56,985 bases of DNA, taken from positions 1 to 56,985 of the forward strand of contig JAEMRT010000024.1 in NCBI GenBank assembly GCA_016463225.1. The letters are read 5' to 3'. This DNA is from Sphingopyxis sp. (GTDB taxonomy: Bacteria; Pseudomonadota; Alphaproteobacteria; Sphingomonadales; Sphingomonadaceae). Of the stretch, positions 1 through 8,516 are shown in pieces; the stretch's first letter is position 1, and each line of letters opens with the position of its first letter. The translations under genes and the position numbers were made by a program. The notes beneath the pieces were generated by a model. It saw only the letters and a list, made by a program, of their open reading frames with translations. It was not told where the DNA came from and did no database searches.

Positions 1-26
1 CCCCAATGAGGTAGCAACCCCCACCC

Positions 27-103
27 CGTCATTGCGAGCGAAGCGAAACAATCCAGAGCCTGCGTAAACTGCTCTAGATTGCTTCGCTTCGCTCGCAACG
101 ACG
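27..103. repeat. 77-bp intergenic inverted repeat (family B)
   Basis: Two arms of about 27 bp (left beginning CGTCATTGCGAGCGAAGCG, right ending GCTTCGCTCGCAACGACG) flank a core of about 23 bp. It lies just past the phyR stop. The arms match a palindrome type common between genes in sphingomonads and other alphaproteobacteria. A smaller perfect palindrome, GTTCGGT-TCG-ACCGAAC (109-125), follows and abuts the phyR stop codon; it has no T-run on the minus strand, so it is not a convincing terminator. Confidence 0.75.
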
Positions 104-125
104 ATTTTGTTCGGTTCGACCGAAC

Positions 126-920
126 TTATGCCGGAACCGTGCTTTCATCGAAGAACAGAACCTGCGAAATCGCCGCGCGTAGCGTCGCCGGCTGGTACGG
201 CTTGGTGAGCAGGAACGCGGGCTCGGGGCGATCGCCGGTGAGCAGCCGTTCGGGGAAGGCGGTGATGAAGATGACCGGCACCCTGAGGGCAGTCAGGATT
301 TCCTGCACCGCTTCGATCCCCGAGCTGTTGTCGGCGAGCTGGATGTCGGCGAGGACGAGTCCGGGCTGGTGTTTCTGCGCTTCTGCGACCGCCTCGCGGT
401 GGGTGGTAGCGACCGCGACGACGTCGTGCCCCAGGTCGCGGACGATCATTTCGATGTCCATCGCGATAATCGGCTCGTCCTCGATGATCAGGATGCGCGC
501 GCGGGTCTGGCGGTCGATCTCGCCGGTCGCCTCGGCGATCAGCGTTGCCACCGCATCGGCATCGCGGCCGATGATACGACCGGTGTCCTCGGCGCTGAAA
601 CCCTCGACCGCGGTCAGCAGCAGCGCCTGCCGTGCCAGCGACGGAATGCGGCGCAGACGCGCGTCGGCGATCGCGATGTCGGTCAGGTCGGCGGCGCCAC
701 CCGCCGCGGCCGCGTTTGCCATCAGCCCGAAATTGTCGTGGACCATGCGGTAAAGCTGAATTCGAAGGTCGTTGCCGGTATCGACCGCGCCGGGATTTGC
801 GACCAGCGTTTCAAGCAAACGCGCAACCAGCGCATCGCCATTTTGCTGGCTTCCCGAAATCGCCCGACCATAGCGCCGCAGATACGGCAGATGCGGCGCG
901 ATCGCCTGACCCAATGACAT
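126..920 (-). CDS. phyR: PhyR-type response regulator of the general stress response
   Basis: 264 aa. Residues about 1-135 form an ECF-sigma-like domain and 141-260 a receiver domain. Visible receiver residues are E147/D148, phospho-acceptor D192 (in LADIQLAD), T220 and K240, with the ITAFPERLLTG segment typical of PhyR receivers. In the known partner-switching scheme, phosphorylated PhyR binds the anti-sigma factor NepR through its sigma-like domain and frees EcfG. The start at 920 is chosen over an in-frame ATG at 995 because GGAGG lies about 8 nt upstream and the protein then begins at the sigma-like fold. It is divergent from nepR, as usual. No sensor kinase or ecfG is in the window. Confidence 0.95.
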   Translation of the reverse strand: MSLGQAIAPHLPYLRRYGRAISGSQQNGDALVARLLETLVANPGAVDTGNDLRIQLYRMVHDNFGLMANAAAAGGAADLTDIAIADARLRRIPSLARQALLLTAVEGFSAEDTGRIIGRDADAVATLIAEATGEIDRQTRARILIIEDEPIIAMDIEMIVRDLGHDVVAVATTHREAVAEAQKHQPGLVLADIQLADNSSGIEAVQEILTALRVPVIFITAFPERLLTGDRPEPAFLLTKPYQPATLRAAISQVLFFDESTVPA

Positions 921-1009
921 ATATTTCCCTCCAGAAACGAGACTTAACCCGCCGAAAAACCAGCAAATGCGGCCCAAAGCTGCGCTCGCCGACATAATTT
1001 CACTTCATG

Positions 1010-1034
1010 GGAACGATTTAGCCGCAAATTGGTT
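1010..1034 (+). promoter_or_regulatory. EcfG-type promoter upstream of nepR
   Basis: GGAAC at 1010-1014, 16 bp, then GGTT at 1031-1034, matching the alphaproteobacterial EcfG consensus GGAAC-N16/17-CGTT except for the first base of the -10. It points toward nepR and predicts a leader of about 75 nt. Positive feedback of EcfG on its own module is known in related species; no equivalent pair was found reading toward phyR. Confidence 0.75.
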
Positions 1035-1117
1035 TCATGAGGAAGAACAAACGCGCCATTGCGGTTTGATAAATGCGCGGTTAGCAACAGTCCCCATGTT
1101 AAGCGGATGCCCCGATA

Positions 1118-1288
1118 ATGTCATCTAGAACCGGTTCGCCACAGAGTGCGACGTCGGGGAAGGGCGCGGAAAAAAAACCTGCCGCCAAGGCGCAGGACGT
1201 CAATGGCGCTCTGCGCCGCGCGTATGAATCGACCGTCGATGAGACGATTCCCCAGTCCCTGCTGGATCTTCTCAGCAAGCTCGACTGA
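1118..1288 (+). CDS. nepR: NepR anti-sigma factor
   Basis: 56 aa. The first ~28 residues are a polar Ser/Lys/Ala-rich tail. The rest carries the NepR signature: a helix (LRRAYESTVDE), the T-I-P break, then a second helix (QSLLDLLSKLD) running to the stop. NepR holds EcfG inactive until phosphorylated PhyR sequesters it. The ATG at 1118 has only a weak Shine-Dalgarno (AGCGGA). Divergent from phyR and behind an EcfG-type promoter. In many alphaproteobacteria ecfG follows nepR directly; here the next gene, 2 bp away, is the convergent tgt. Confidence 0.9.
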   Translation: MSSRTGSPQSATSGKGAEKKPAAKAQDVNGALRRAYESTVDETIPQSLLDLLSKLD

Positions 1289-1290
1289 CG

Positions 1291-2415
1291 TCAGCGCCGG
1301 TAGCGCGCGTCGAAATCGCTTTGAAAAGCTGCGAATTTTCCGGCCGCGATGGCGTCGCGCATCGCTTGCATCAGCGCCTGATAGAAATGCAGATTATGCT
1401 GCGTCATCAGCATCGCGCCGAGCATTTCGCCCGAGCGGACGAGGTGATGCAGATAGGCGCGCGACCAGGTCGTACACACCGGGCAATCGCATGACGCGTC
1501 GAGCGGCGCCTGATCCTCGGCGAATTTCGCATTGCGAATGTTGATCGGGCCGTCCCAGGTGAAAGCCTGCCCGTTGCGGCCCGAGCGCGTCGGCAGCACG
1601 CAATCGAACATGTCGACCCCGCGCGCGACCGCGCCGACGAGGTCGTCGGGTTTACCGACCCCCATCAGATAGCGCGGACGGTCGGCGGGCAGCTGCCCCG
1701 GCGCATAGTCGAGCACGCCAAACATCGCTGCCTGCCCCTCGCCCACCGCCAGCCCGCCGATTGCATAACCGTCGAAACCGATGTCGGTCAGCGCCGCGGC
1801 CGAGCGCGCGCGCAGTTTTTCGTCGAGCGATCCCTGCTGGATGCCGAACAGCGCCGAACGCGCCGCATGCTCGCCGCCCGCGTCGAACCCGGCGCGACTG
1901 CGTGCGGCCCAGCGCATCGAGCGGTCCATGCTCGCCTCGGCGCGCTTGGCATCCACGCCGTTCGGCGGGCATTCGTCGAACGCCATCACGATGTCGCTGC
2001 CGAGCAGGCGCTGAATTTCCATCGAGCGTTCGGGGGTCAGCATGTGGCGCGAGCCGTCGAGGTGGCTCTTGAACGCGACGCCCTCTTCGCTCTGCTTGGT
2101 CAGCGCCGACAGGCTCATCACCTGATAGCCGCCGCTGTCGGTCAGGATCGGGCGGTCCCAGCCCATGAAATTGTGCAGCCCGCCGAGCCGCGCCATACGC
2201 TCGGCGGTCGGGCGGAGCATCAGGTGATAGGTATTGCCCAGAATGATGTCGGCGCCGGTGGCGCGCACCTCGGCGGGGCGCATCGCCTTCACCGTCGCCG
2301 CGGTGCCGACCGGCATGAAGGCGGGGGTGCGGATTTCCCCGCGCTGCATGGCAATCGTGCCGGTACGCGCGGCGCCGTCGGTCGCGGCGATCGAAAAGGC
2401 GAATCTTGTCGTCAT
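1291..2415 (-). CDS. tgt: tRNA-guanine (queuine) transglycosylase
   Basis: 374 aa, the usual bacterial length. It exchanges G34 of GUN-anticodon tRNAs for preQ1 in queuosine synthesis. Seen: catalytic Asp D93 (LTDSGGYQ), nucleophile D271 (FDCVLPTR), and the zinc site C309-x-C311-xx-C314 with H340, spaced as in the E. coli enzyme. QueA, which acts next, lies about 3.6 kb away on the same strand with a c-di-GMP/stress block between them. The 3' end nearly touches nepR (2 bp, convergent). Confidence 0.97.
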   Translation of the reverse strand: MTTRFAFSIAATDGAARTGTIAMQRGEIRTPAFMPVGTAATVKAMRPAEVRATGADIILGNTYHLMLRPTAERMARLGGLHNFMGWDRPILTDSGGYQVMSLSALTKQSEEGVAFKSHLDGSRHMLTPERSMEIQRLLGSDIVMAFDECPPNGVDAKRAEASMDRSMRWAARSRAGFDAGGEHAARSALFGIQQGSLDEKLRARSAAALTDIGFDGYAIGGLAVGEGQAAMFGVLDYAPGQLPADRPRYLMGVGKPDDLVGAVARGVDMFDCVLPTRSGRNGQAFTWDGPINIRNAKFAEDQAPLDASCDCPVCTTWSRAYLHHLVRSGEMLGAMLMTQHNLHFYQALMQAMRDAIAAGKFAAFQSDFDARYRR

Positions 2416-2462
2416 CGCGCGCGCCTATGCAGAGGAGCGCGCCAAAAGTCGAGCCGAGCGCC

Positions 2463-2951
2463 CTATTCCTTCTCATCCTCGCTCGAAGGCTCGTCGGCGG
2501 CCGCCTTGGCCTTTTCCTTCGGCTTTTCCTTTTCGAAGATGGCCAGCAGTTCCTTCTTCTTCGTCTCGGACAATCCCTCTTCGGCTTCGGGGAACATCTC
2601 GTCCTCCTCCTCCTCGATATGGTGGAGGTAGCGGTCTTTCATCGTGCGAAAACGGTTGAGCCAGCCGGTCGAGGCGAAGTCCATTTCATAGAGTTCGGTG
2701 AGAAGCTCATCGATTTCCTTGTGCTCGGACACGCTGTGCTGCGCGTCTTCGCGCAGATCGGGCTTGCCGAGCATCGTCGCATAGAGCGACATTTCTTCGG
2801 ACGCCGCGTGCGCGGTGACCTCGACGCGGAACGCCTCGAACAGTTTTTCGCGTTCGCGGCTGTCGCCCTTGGTCTCGTCGATCTGGTCGAGCAGTTTGCG
2901 GTGGCGGTCGTGATCGGCCTTCAGCCGCGCAAAGATTTTGGTTTCAGTCAT
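2463..2951 (-). CDS. Hemerythrin-like HHE domain protein
   Basis: 162 aa. It shows the helical-bundle hemerythrin ligand pattern: ADHDRHR (H14, H17), HAASEE (H48, E52), EHKEIDELL (H77) and YLHHIEEEEDE (H110/H111), followed by a Lys/Glu-rich disordered tail (about 140-162). It is a likely non-haem di-iron protein; such proteins bind O2, NO or iron, and the exact role is unknown. The start at 2951 is preferred over ATG 2963 because GGAG sits 6 nt before it and a strong EcfG promoter predicts transcription starting near 2967, too close to 2963. Probably a general stress gene. Confidence 0.88.
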   Translation of the reverse strand: MTETKIFARLKADHDRHRKLLDQIDETKGDSREREKLFEAFRVEVTAHAASEEMSLYATMLGKPDLREDAQHSVSEHKEIDELLTELYEMDFASTGWLNRFRTMKDRYLHHIEEEEDEMFPEAEEGLSETKKKELLAIFEKEKPKEKAKAAADEPSSEDEKE

Positions 2952-2973
2952 GTTCGTCTCCATCGTGGAGCAG

Positions 2974-2998
2974 AACGGACCATGGCGCGGACGGTTCC
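2974..2998 (-). promoter_or_regulatory. EcfG-type promoter upstream of the hemerythrin gene
   Basis: On the minus strand GGAAC (2998-2994), exactly 16 bp, CGTT (2977-2974): a full match to the EcfG consensus. It sits in the 58-bp gap to the diguanylate cyclase gene and predicts a short leader of about 15 nt before the start at 2951. Confidence 0.85.
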
Positions 2999-3009
2999 CG
3001 CGAGCAGGC

Positions 3010-5199
3010 TCAGGCGGCCTTCCAGTCGCTTGTCGTTGTGAACATCGGCAACGCCATCGCGGCGGTCGATTGCGTCGCCGCGGCGATCAAATAGGGAGAA
3101 ACGCGGTGCCGGGTGCACAGCCCGCCATTGCCGTCGCTGACCATCGTCTGTTCGAACTCGATGCCCTGCTGGTGCTTCGTCGAACGGCGGACGGCCGCAG
3201 TGACGAGCTGGCCTTCGCCGAAATCGATGACGAACCGGGTGCCGATCGGCACGTCCAATATGCCCTCGATAAAAGCGCCCGTCGACGACAGGTTGCGGAT
3301 GACGACATTGTAGCGGTGGTTGTCGTGGATCGCGCCGACGGTGCGGAACAGCGAGAAACGATCGTTCCGCTGGTGCGCCGGACCGGCAGGCTTGATTATC
3401 CACGACCCGGCCTCGGCATGGCCCAGCAACTCGTCATATGGCACCGGCTTGCTATAGACATATCCCTGGACGTGACTGACGTTGAGCTTGCGAATGAGAT
3501 CGAGCTGATCGAGCGATTCTATTCCTTCCGCCGTCGTTTCCATTTCCAGCGCTTCGGCGAGCGCAACGATCGCCGCAATGATCGCGCTATTGCGCGATCC
3601 CGGTTCGGTCGCCCCACGCACAAAGCTCTGGTCGATCTTGATCTTGTCGAACGGCGCCGATTGCAAGTAGCCGAGCGACGAGTAGCCGGTACCAAAATCG
3701 TCGAGCGCAAGGCGGACGCCCAGCGCCTTGAGCGCCGTGAACATCCGATTGGTTTCGGTGGAATCGCCAAGAAAGACGCTTTCGGTAATTTCGAGTTCGA
3801 GCCGGTCGGGCGCGAGCCCGGTCGCCGCGAGCGCATTGGCAATCGTCCTGGGCAAATCCTCGTTCGCGAACTGGATCGGCGAAACATTGACCGCGACACG
3901 CATATCGCCCGGCCAGCGAACGGCATCTTCGCACGCCCTGCGCAGAACCCATTCGCCGATCGGCCAGATCAGATTGGCTTCTTCGGCAATCGGAATGAAC
4001 ACCGCGGGCGAAATCAGTCCGCGCTCGGGGTGAGTCCAGCGGACCAGCGCCTCGACGCCGGTCACCATGTTCGACTTGGCGTGCACGACCGGCTGGTAAC
4101 TCAGCTCCAACTCGCCGCGCACCAGAGCATCGCGCAGGTCATCTTCAAGGGCGCGTCGGTACTCGGCAGCCTGATGCAGGTCGCTCGAATAAAAGCTGAA
4201 GCGGCCACGTCCGTTGCCCTTTGCCGCATAGAGCGCCAGATCGGCGTTGCGAACCAGATCATCGCTGCCCAGCCCATCAAACGGCGCAATCGCCACCCCC
4301 ACCGAGGCACCGATGATGCAGCGGCTGCCTTCAACCGAATAGGGTTGCGACAGGCTGGCGATGATTTCGGCCGCCATGTCCCCCAGCTTGCCGCGATCTT
4401 CGATGTCAGGAAGGATGATCTGGAATTCGTCACCGCCCAGCCGGCTGACCATTTCCTTGTTGCCCACGATCTTGAGCAATCGTTCGGCAACCTGCTTGAG
4501 CAACGCATCGCCTGCGGGATGGCCGAGCGTGTCGTTGACCTGCTTGAACCGGTCGAGATCGAGCAGCATGATCGCGCAGCACCGTTGCTGGCGTGCAACG
4601 GTCGCCAGCGTGGTATCGAGCTTGTTCGAGATGTTGAAGCGGTTGGCGAGGCCGGTGAGTGAATCATAGAGCGCAAGCCGCGACGCATCCTCAGCCGATC
4701 GGCGCTGCGCGGTGACATCGACGCCGCTACCGCGATAGCCGGTGAACTTGCCACCGCCGTCGAGCTGCGGCCGCCCCGACACCGCCCACCAGCGATCGTC
4801 GCCCTCGAAGGCGCTGCGCAGCGGCAGTTCGTCAAACTTCGATTGTTTGGTGATCAGGAAGGGCAAGGTGCGCTGGCGTTCGCCATGACTGTCGACCGGC
4901 AGGAACAGCTCGGTGAAGATTGTCCCGAGCAATTCGCCGCTCGTCCGCCCCATCAGGCGCGCAACCGAATCGGTGATATAGGTCAGCCGCCCCCTGGCAT
5001 CGGTCGACCAGAACCAGCCCTGCCCGCTTTCCTCGTAATTCTGGAGCAGGAGCAACGCCTCGCGGGTGTGCAGGTGCGGCGCGGTGTCGCCCCGCTGTTT
5101 GCCGATGCGTGATCCGATCATGCCGAAAAAGCCGCGCTGGCTTTCATCGGCACCGTCATCCCCCCGCTCGCCGGATTCGATCCGCGATGGCCCGTCCAT
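3010..5199 (-). CDS. PAS-GGDEF-EAL-PilZ cyclic-di-GMP turnover protein
   Basis: 729 aa, no membrane segment seen. Order: polar N-terminus (1-50), PAS (about 55-165), GGDEF (about 172-335, intact motif at 255-259), EAL (about 350-600, intact E383-A-L, DDFGTGYSSLGYL near 500 and AEGIES near 557-562), then a C-terminal PilZ-like domain (about 610-705). Both catalytic motifs are complete, so synthesis and hydrolysis of c-di-GMP are both possible. No RxxD inhibitory site precedes GGDEF. The PilZ part has NxSxxG (N636-G641), but its arginines are spaced RxxxxR rather than RxxxR, so binding there is uncertain. Divergent from a PilZ-XRE gene. Confidence 0.93.
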   Translation of the reverse strand: MDGPSRIESGERGDDGADESQRGFFGMIGSRIGKQRGDTAPHLHTREALLLLQNYEESGQGWFWSTDARGRLTYITDSVARLMGRTSGELLGTIFTELFLPVDSHGERQRTLPFLITKQSKFDELPLRSAFEGDDRWWAVSGRPQLDGGGKFTGYRGSGVDVTAQRRSAEDASRLALYDSLTGLANRFNISNKLDTTLATVARQQRCCAIMLLDLDRFKQVNDTLGHPAGDALLKQVAERLLKIVGNKEMVSRLGGDEFQIILPDIEDRGKLGDMAAEIIASLSQPYSVEGSRCIIGASVGVAIAPFDGLGSDDLVRNADLALYAAKGNGRGRFSFYSSDLHQAAEYRRALEDDLRDALVRGELELSYQPVVHAKSNMVTGVEALVRWTHPERGLISPAVFIPIAEEANLIWPIGEWVLRRACEDAVRWPGDMRVAVNVSPIQFANEDLPRTIANALAATGLAPDRLELEITESVFLGDSTETNRMFTALKALGVRLALDDFGTGYSSLGYLQSAPFDKIKIDQSFVRGATEPGSRNSAIIAAIVALAEALEMETTAEGIESLDQLDLIRKLNVSHVQGYVYSKPVPYDELLGHAEAGSWIIKPAGPAHQRNDRFSLFRTVGAIHDNHRYNVVIRNLSSTGAFIEGILDVPIGTRFVIDFGEGQLVTAAVRRSTKHQQGIEFEQTMVSDGNGGLCTRHRVSPYLIAAATQSTAAMALPMFTTTSDWKAA

Positions 5200-5323
5200 T
5201 AAATCAATCTCTTGCTGGTCCCCACAATGCGACCGTTATGGGCGCAATGCCTTGCGATAATGTAAATAAACGGCAAGCCACGTCTGGGACACGTCTCGTC
5301 GCAACGCGGCTCCGGTAACCCTC

Positions 5324-5349
5324 CCTTAACTTCATGAGGGCGATTAAGG
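5324..5349 (+). promoter_or_regulatory. Inverted repeat at the start of the PilZ-XRE gene
   Basis: CCTTAA (5324-5329) and TTAAGG (5344-5349) form a perfect 6-bp inverted repeat with a 14-bp gap. The right arm overlaps the AAGGAG Shine-Dalgarno of the gene at 5356. A repressor bound here could block that gene. The remaining 5200-5355 interval holds no gene; a second weak pair, CTTGC/GCAAG, lies near 5253-5276. No EcfG box is present. Confidence 0.35.
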
Positions 5350-5355
5350 AGCGCG

Positions 5356-6021
5356 ATGGCTATTCCGGCATATATCGAAAAAAACGGGCACGTGCGCAGC
5401 AAGCGGCAGAGCGTGCGACGCAAACTCCGTCTGCAACTGCAGGGCACCAGGCCAAGCGGCGCCGAGGTCGAGGTACTGGTGCACAATATTTCGGCGACGG
5501 GGCTGCTGCTCGAAGGCGAGCTGGCACTGGCGCCTGGCGAGTGGATCGACATTGCGCTGCCGCATGCGGGGGCGACCCGCGCCAAGGCGATCTGGACGAG
5601 CGGCCCGCTGTGCGGTTGCCAGTTCGACAACCCGATCTCTCCCGCAACACTCAGCGCCGCGCAGCTTCGCGCCGTGGTCGGCTCCGATGACAGCATAGCC
5701 CCTGTTCCCCATGTTTCCGCGTCCGAAAGCTTCGGCGTCCGCTTGCATCGGCTCCGCACGATCAGGCGATTGACGCAGGTTCAGATCGCCGCCGAACTCG
5801 GCGTCAGCGAGCAGTCGATCTCCGCTTGGGAGCAGGACAAGGCGCGGCCAAAGGTGGCGCGGATCAAGGTGCTTGCCGGCCTGCTGGGGGTTGAGATGAC
5901 CGAGCTGCTGGGGATCGACGAACCGGAAAGCCTGAGCGACGTCGTCGCCCGCGCCAAGATGCAGGTTGCCGCCGCCGCCGCCGTCAGCGCCGATAACGTC
6001 AAGATTATCATCGAAATTTAG
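5356..6021 (+). CDS. PilZ-XRE fusion: putative c-di-GMP-responsive transcription factor
   Basis: 221 aa. An N-terminal PilZ domain (about 12-105) carries both canonical c-di-GMP-binding motifs, RQSVR (R17 and R21, RxxxR) and NISATG (44-49, NxSxxG). A Cro/CI-type helix-turn-helix follows (about 124-186), with the recognition region LTQVQIAAELGVSEQSISAW. The tail (about 195-221) is Ala/Val-rich. Strong Shine-Dalgarno AAGGAG. The divergent neighbour makes and degrades c-di-GMP, so a local feedback loop is plausible. Regulatory function is inferred from domains only. Confidence 0.88.
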   Translation: MAIPAYIEKNGHVRSKRQSVRRKLRLQLQGTRPSGAEVEVLVHNISATGLLLEGELALAPGEWIDIALPHAGATRAKAIWTSGPLCGCQFDNPISPATLSAAQLRAVVGSDDSIAPVPHVSASESFGVRLHRLRTIRRLTQVQIAAELGVSEQSISAWEQDKARPKVARIKVLAGLLGVEMTELLGIDEPESLSDVVARAKMQVAAAAAVSADNVKIIIEI

Positions 6022-6051
6022 GCCACCCGCCGAACCTCGGCAAGCAAGCGC

Positions 6052-7089
6052 CTATGTGGGCCGACCCGGCAGCAGCAGGCTGGCGTCGCCATAGCTGTAA
6101 AAGCGGTAGCCGTTCGCAATCGCATGGGCATAGGCCGCCTGCATTGTGGCCAGTCCCATCAGCGCGCTGACCAGCATGAACAAGGTTGAGCGCGGCAGAT
6201 GGAAATTGGTCATCAATCCGTCGATGGCCTTGAACCGATAACCGGGGGTGATGAAGATCGCGGTGTCGCCCGCAAACGCCGTGATCGTGCCGTCATCCTG
6301 CGCGGCGCTTTCAAGCAGGCGCAGGCTGGTCGTGCCGACCGCAATGACGCGGCCGCCGATGGCGCGCACGCCGTTCAGCCGTGCCGCAGTGTCGGCCTCG
6401 ATCCGCCCCCATTCGGCGTGCATGACATGGTCTTCGGTGTCGTCGGCCTTGACCGGCAGGAAAGTGCCCGCACCGACGTGCAGCGTCAGCGTCTCGGTCG
6501 AGATCCCTGCCGCGGCCAGCGCAGCGAGCAGGCCCGGCGTGAAGTGCAATGCCGCCGTGGGCGCGGCGACTGCTCCATCTTCGCGCGCGAACATCGTCTG
6601 ATAGTCGGACCGGTCCTCCTCGTCGGTGGCCCGCTTGCCCGCGATATAGGGCGGCAGCGGCATAGTTCCGGCGCGTTCGAGCAGGACTTCGACCGGCTCG
6701 TCGCCCGCGAAGGCGAGGATGAAGCTGCCGTCGGGCAGTCGCTCCTCGGCCAGCGCCGAAACCCCTGCGCCAAAATCGACCGTCTCGCCGATGCGCAGCC
6801 GTTTCGCGTTGCGGATGAAGGCCTGCCAACGGCGCAGGTCGATCCGCTTGTGCAGCGTCGCACCAATCTTCGCGTCTCCCCGCCGACCCTCTAACTGAGC
6901 AGGGATGACACGCGTGTCATTGAACACCAGACAGTCGCCGGGCCGCAGCCATGTCGGCAGGTCGCCGACCCCGGCATCGACCATCCCACCGCCGTCGACC
7001 ACCAGCATCCGCGCCGCATCGCGCGGCCGCGCCGGGCGCAGCGCGATCCGGTCGTTCGGCAGGTCAAAATCAAAGGCGTCGACGCGCAT
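6052..7089 (-). CDS. queA: S-adenosylmethionine:tRNA ribosyltransferase-isomerase
   Basis: 345 aa, full length. QueA transfers and isomerises the ribosyl group of SAM onto preQ1-tRNA to give epoxyqueuosine. Recognisable blocks are [15 protein letters not shown] at the N-terminus, [23 protein letters not shown], and the C-terminal [17 protein letters not shown]. Last gene of the same-strand run xseB-ispA-coaD-ppi-queA, 23 bp after the peptidylprolyl isomerase gene. The companion tgt lies about 3.6 kb further on, separated by the stress/c-di-GMP block. Confidence 0.97.
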   Translation of the reverse strand: MRVDAFDFDLPNDRIALRPARPRDAARMLVVDGGGMVDAGVGDLPTWLRPGDCLVFNDTRVIPAQLEGRRGDAKIGATLHKRIDLRRWQAFIRNAKRLRIGETVDFGAGVSALAEERLPDGSFILAFAGDEPVEVLLERAGTMPLPPYIAGKRATDEEDRSDYQTMFAREDGAVAAPTAALHFTPGLLAALAAAGISTETLTLHVGAGTFLPVKADDTEDHVMHAEWGRIEADTAARLNGVRAIGGRVIAVGTTSLRLLESAAQDDGTITAFAGDTAIFITPGYRFKAIDGLMTNFHLPRSTLFMLVSALMGLATMQAAYAHAIANGYRFYSYGDASLLLPGRPT

Positions 7090-7112
7090 GGAACTTCGCG
7101 CCGATGGTCGGC

Positions 7113-7922
7113 TTAACGGATCGGCGCGTTGAGCTGGTCGGCGGTGATTCCGGCAGCGGGCGCCGGCGCCGGCACAGCTTCGACCAATGCCGATGCCGGC
7201 GGCATGGGCTTGTTGTCAGCGGCGACCGACACCTGAACCATGCGTGACATCACCGCAGGCGGTTCGCCCTTCTGGATCGCGTCGACATATTGCATACCCG
7301 ACACCACGCGCCCGAACGCGGTGTAGCGGTTGTCGAGCGCGAAGCGCGGCTGGAGCATGATGAAGAACTGGCTGTTGGCACTGTCCTCGCTTTCGGCACG
7401 CGCCATCGACAGCGTGCCGCGCAGGTGTGGGGTCACGTTGAATTCGGCCTTGAGATCAGGGAGCTGCGAGCCGCCCTGCCCGGTCGCGGTCGGGTCACCC
7501 GTCTGCGCCATAAAGCCGTCGATTACGCGGTGGAACTTGATCCCGTCATAAAAGCCCGCGCGAGTCAGCTGCTTCAGACGCTCGACATGGCCCGGAGCGA
7601 CATTGGGATAGAGCTGGATCACCACCCGGCCGCCGGTCGAAAGATCGAGGTTGAGCATATATTCGGGATTGTTGATGTACTGGTCGGGGGTCATCGCCGG
7701 CGCCACCGGAATTGCCGCGGCGGCGGGAGCGGCCTCGGTCGCGGCAGGCGTTTCGACGGCGGGCGGGGTTTCGACCGGCGGCGCGGGCGCTTCCACAGGC
7801 GGCGCGGGCTGAACCGTCTCGGGCACCGGGTTGGGCGCCGGCGGCGCTTCCTGTGCGACGGCCGAGACCGCGAGACCGAACGCCATCGCCGTGATAATCA
7901 TGGGGCGGAAAGAAAATGTCAT
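7113..7922 (-). CDS. Periplasmic cyclophilin-type peptidylprolyl isomerase
   Basis: 269 aa. Signal peptide at 1-24 (cleavage near AVAQE), then a Pro/Ala/Glu-rich linker of about 50 residues, then a cyclophilin domain (about 90-245) with [17 protein letters not shown] and ANSQFFIML active-site segments. It catalyses cis-trans isomerisation of prolyl bonds, probably during envelope protein folding. The start at 7922 is chosen for the signal peptide and a GAGG upstream. It follows coaD by 87 bp in the same direction. Confidence 0.93.
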   Translation of the reverse strand: MTFSFRPMIITAMAFGLAVSAVAQEAPPAPNPVPETVQPAPPVEAPAPPVETPPAVETPAATEAAPAAAAIPVAPAMTPDQYINNPEYMLNLDLSTGGRVVIQLYPNVAPGHVERLKQLTRAGFYDGIKFHRVIDGFMAQTGDPTATGQGGSQLPDLKAEFNVTPHLRGTLSMARAESEDSANSQFFIMLQPRFALDNRYTAFGRVVSGMQYVDAIQKGEPPAVMSRMVQVSVAADNKPMPPASALVEAVPAPAPAAGITADQLNAPIR

Positions 7923-8009
7923 GCTGGATCGGCCTCTGATGAAATAACTGGATTTGCGCCCCGACTGGCGCGCCCTAGCGGGAAAAAGCTGAACGCTCAA
8001 TGATCGGTA

Positions 8010-8516
8010 TCAGCGGTCGCCTTGCAGGAGCCCGCGCTCGGCGATGCGCGCCACGACGGCATCGCGCACCGAAGGCGTCACGAATTTATGGATGTCGCCG
8101 CCAAAGATCGCGATTTCCTTGACCAGCCGCGATGCGATCGGTTGCAGGCCGACGTCGGCCATCAGGAACACGGTCTCGATGCGGTCGTTGAGCTGCTGGT
8201 TCATCCCCGCCATCTGATATTCATATTCGAAGTCGGCAACCGCGCGCAGTCCGCGCACGATCATCCCGGCACCCTCGCGCTCGGCGAAATCCATCAACAG
8301 CGAGTTGAAACCGACGACGCGAATATCGCCGCCAAGCCCCGCGACCTCACTGCGAACCATCTCGATCCGCTCGTCATCCTCGAACAAGGGCGATTTCGTG
8401 ATGTTCGTCGTCACCCCGATGACCAGGCGGTCGACCAGTTTCGCGCCGCGGCGGATGATATCCATATGGCCCAGCGTGATCGGGTCAAAGGTTCCGGGAT
8501 AAACCCCAATGCGCAT
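8010..8516 (-). CDS. coaD: Phosphopantetheine adenylyltransferase
   Basis: 168 aa. It adenylates 4'-phosphopantetheine to dephospho-CoA, the penultimate CoA step. Nucleotidyltransferase motif YPGTFDPITLGH at the N-terminus (T/HxGH class). The ATG at 8516 overlaps the ispA stop (TGATG), indicating translational coupling; the preceding in-frame TTG is not needed. Confidence 0.97.
   Translation of the reverse strand: MRIGVYPGTFDPITLGHMDIIRRGAKLVDRLVIGVTTNITKSPLFEDDERIEMVRSEVAGLGGDIRVVGFNSLLMDFAEREGAGMIVRGLRAVADFEYEYQMAGMNQQLNDRIETVFLMADVGLQPIASRLVKEIAIFGGDIHKFVTPSVRDAVVARIAERGLLQGDR

Noticed and set aside
109..125. GTTCGGT-TCG-ACCGAAC as a phyR terminator
   Set aside because: It abuts the stop but has A rather than T after the stem on the minus strand, so it lacks a U-tract.
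2938..4662. 574-codon open frame antisense to the PAS-GGDEF-EAL-PilZ gene
   Set aside because: No domain and no ribosome binding site; the sense gene explains the region.
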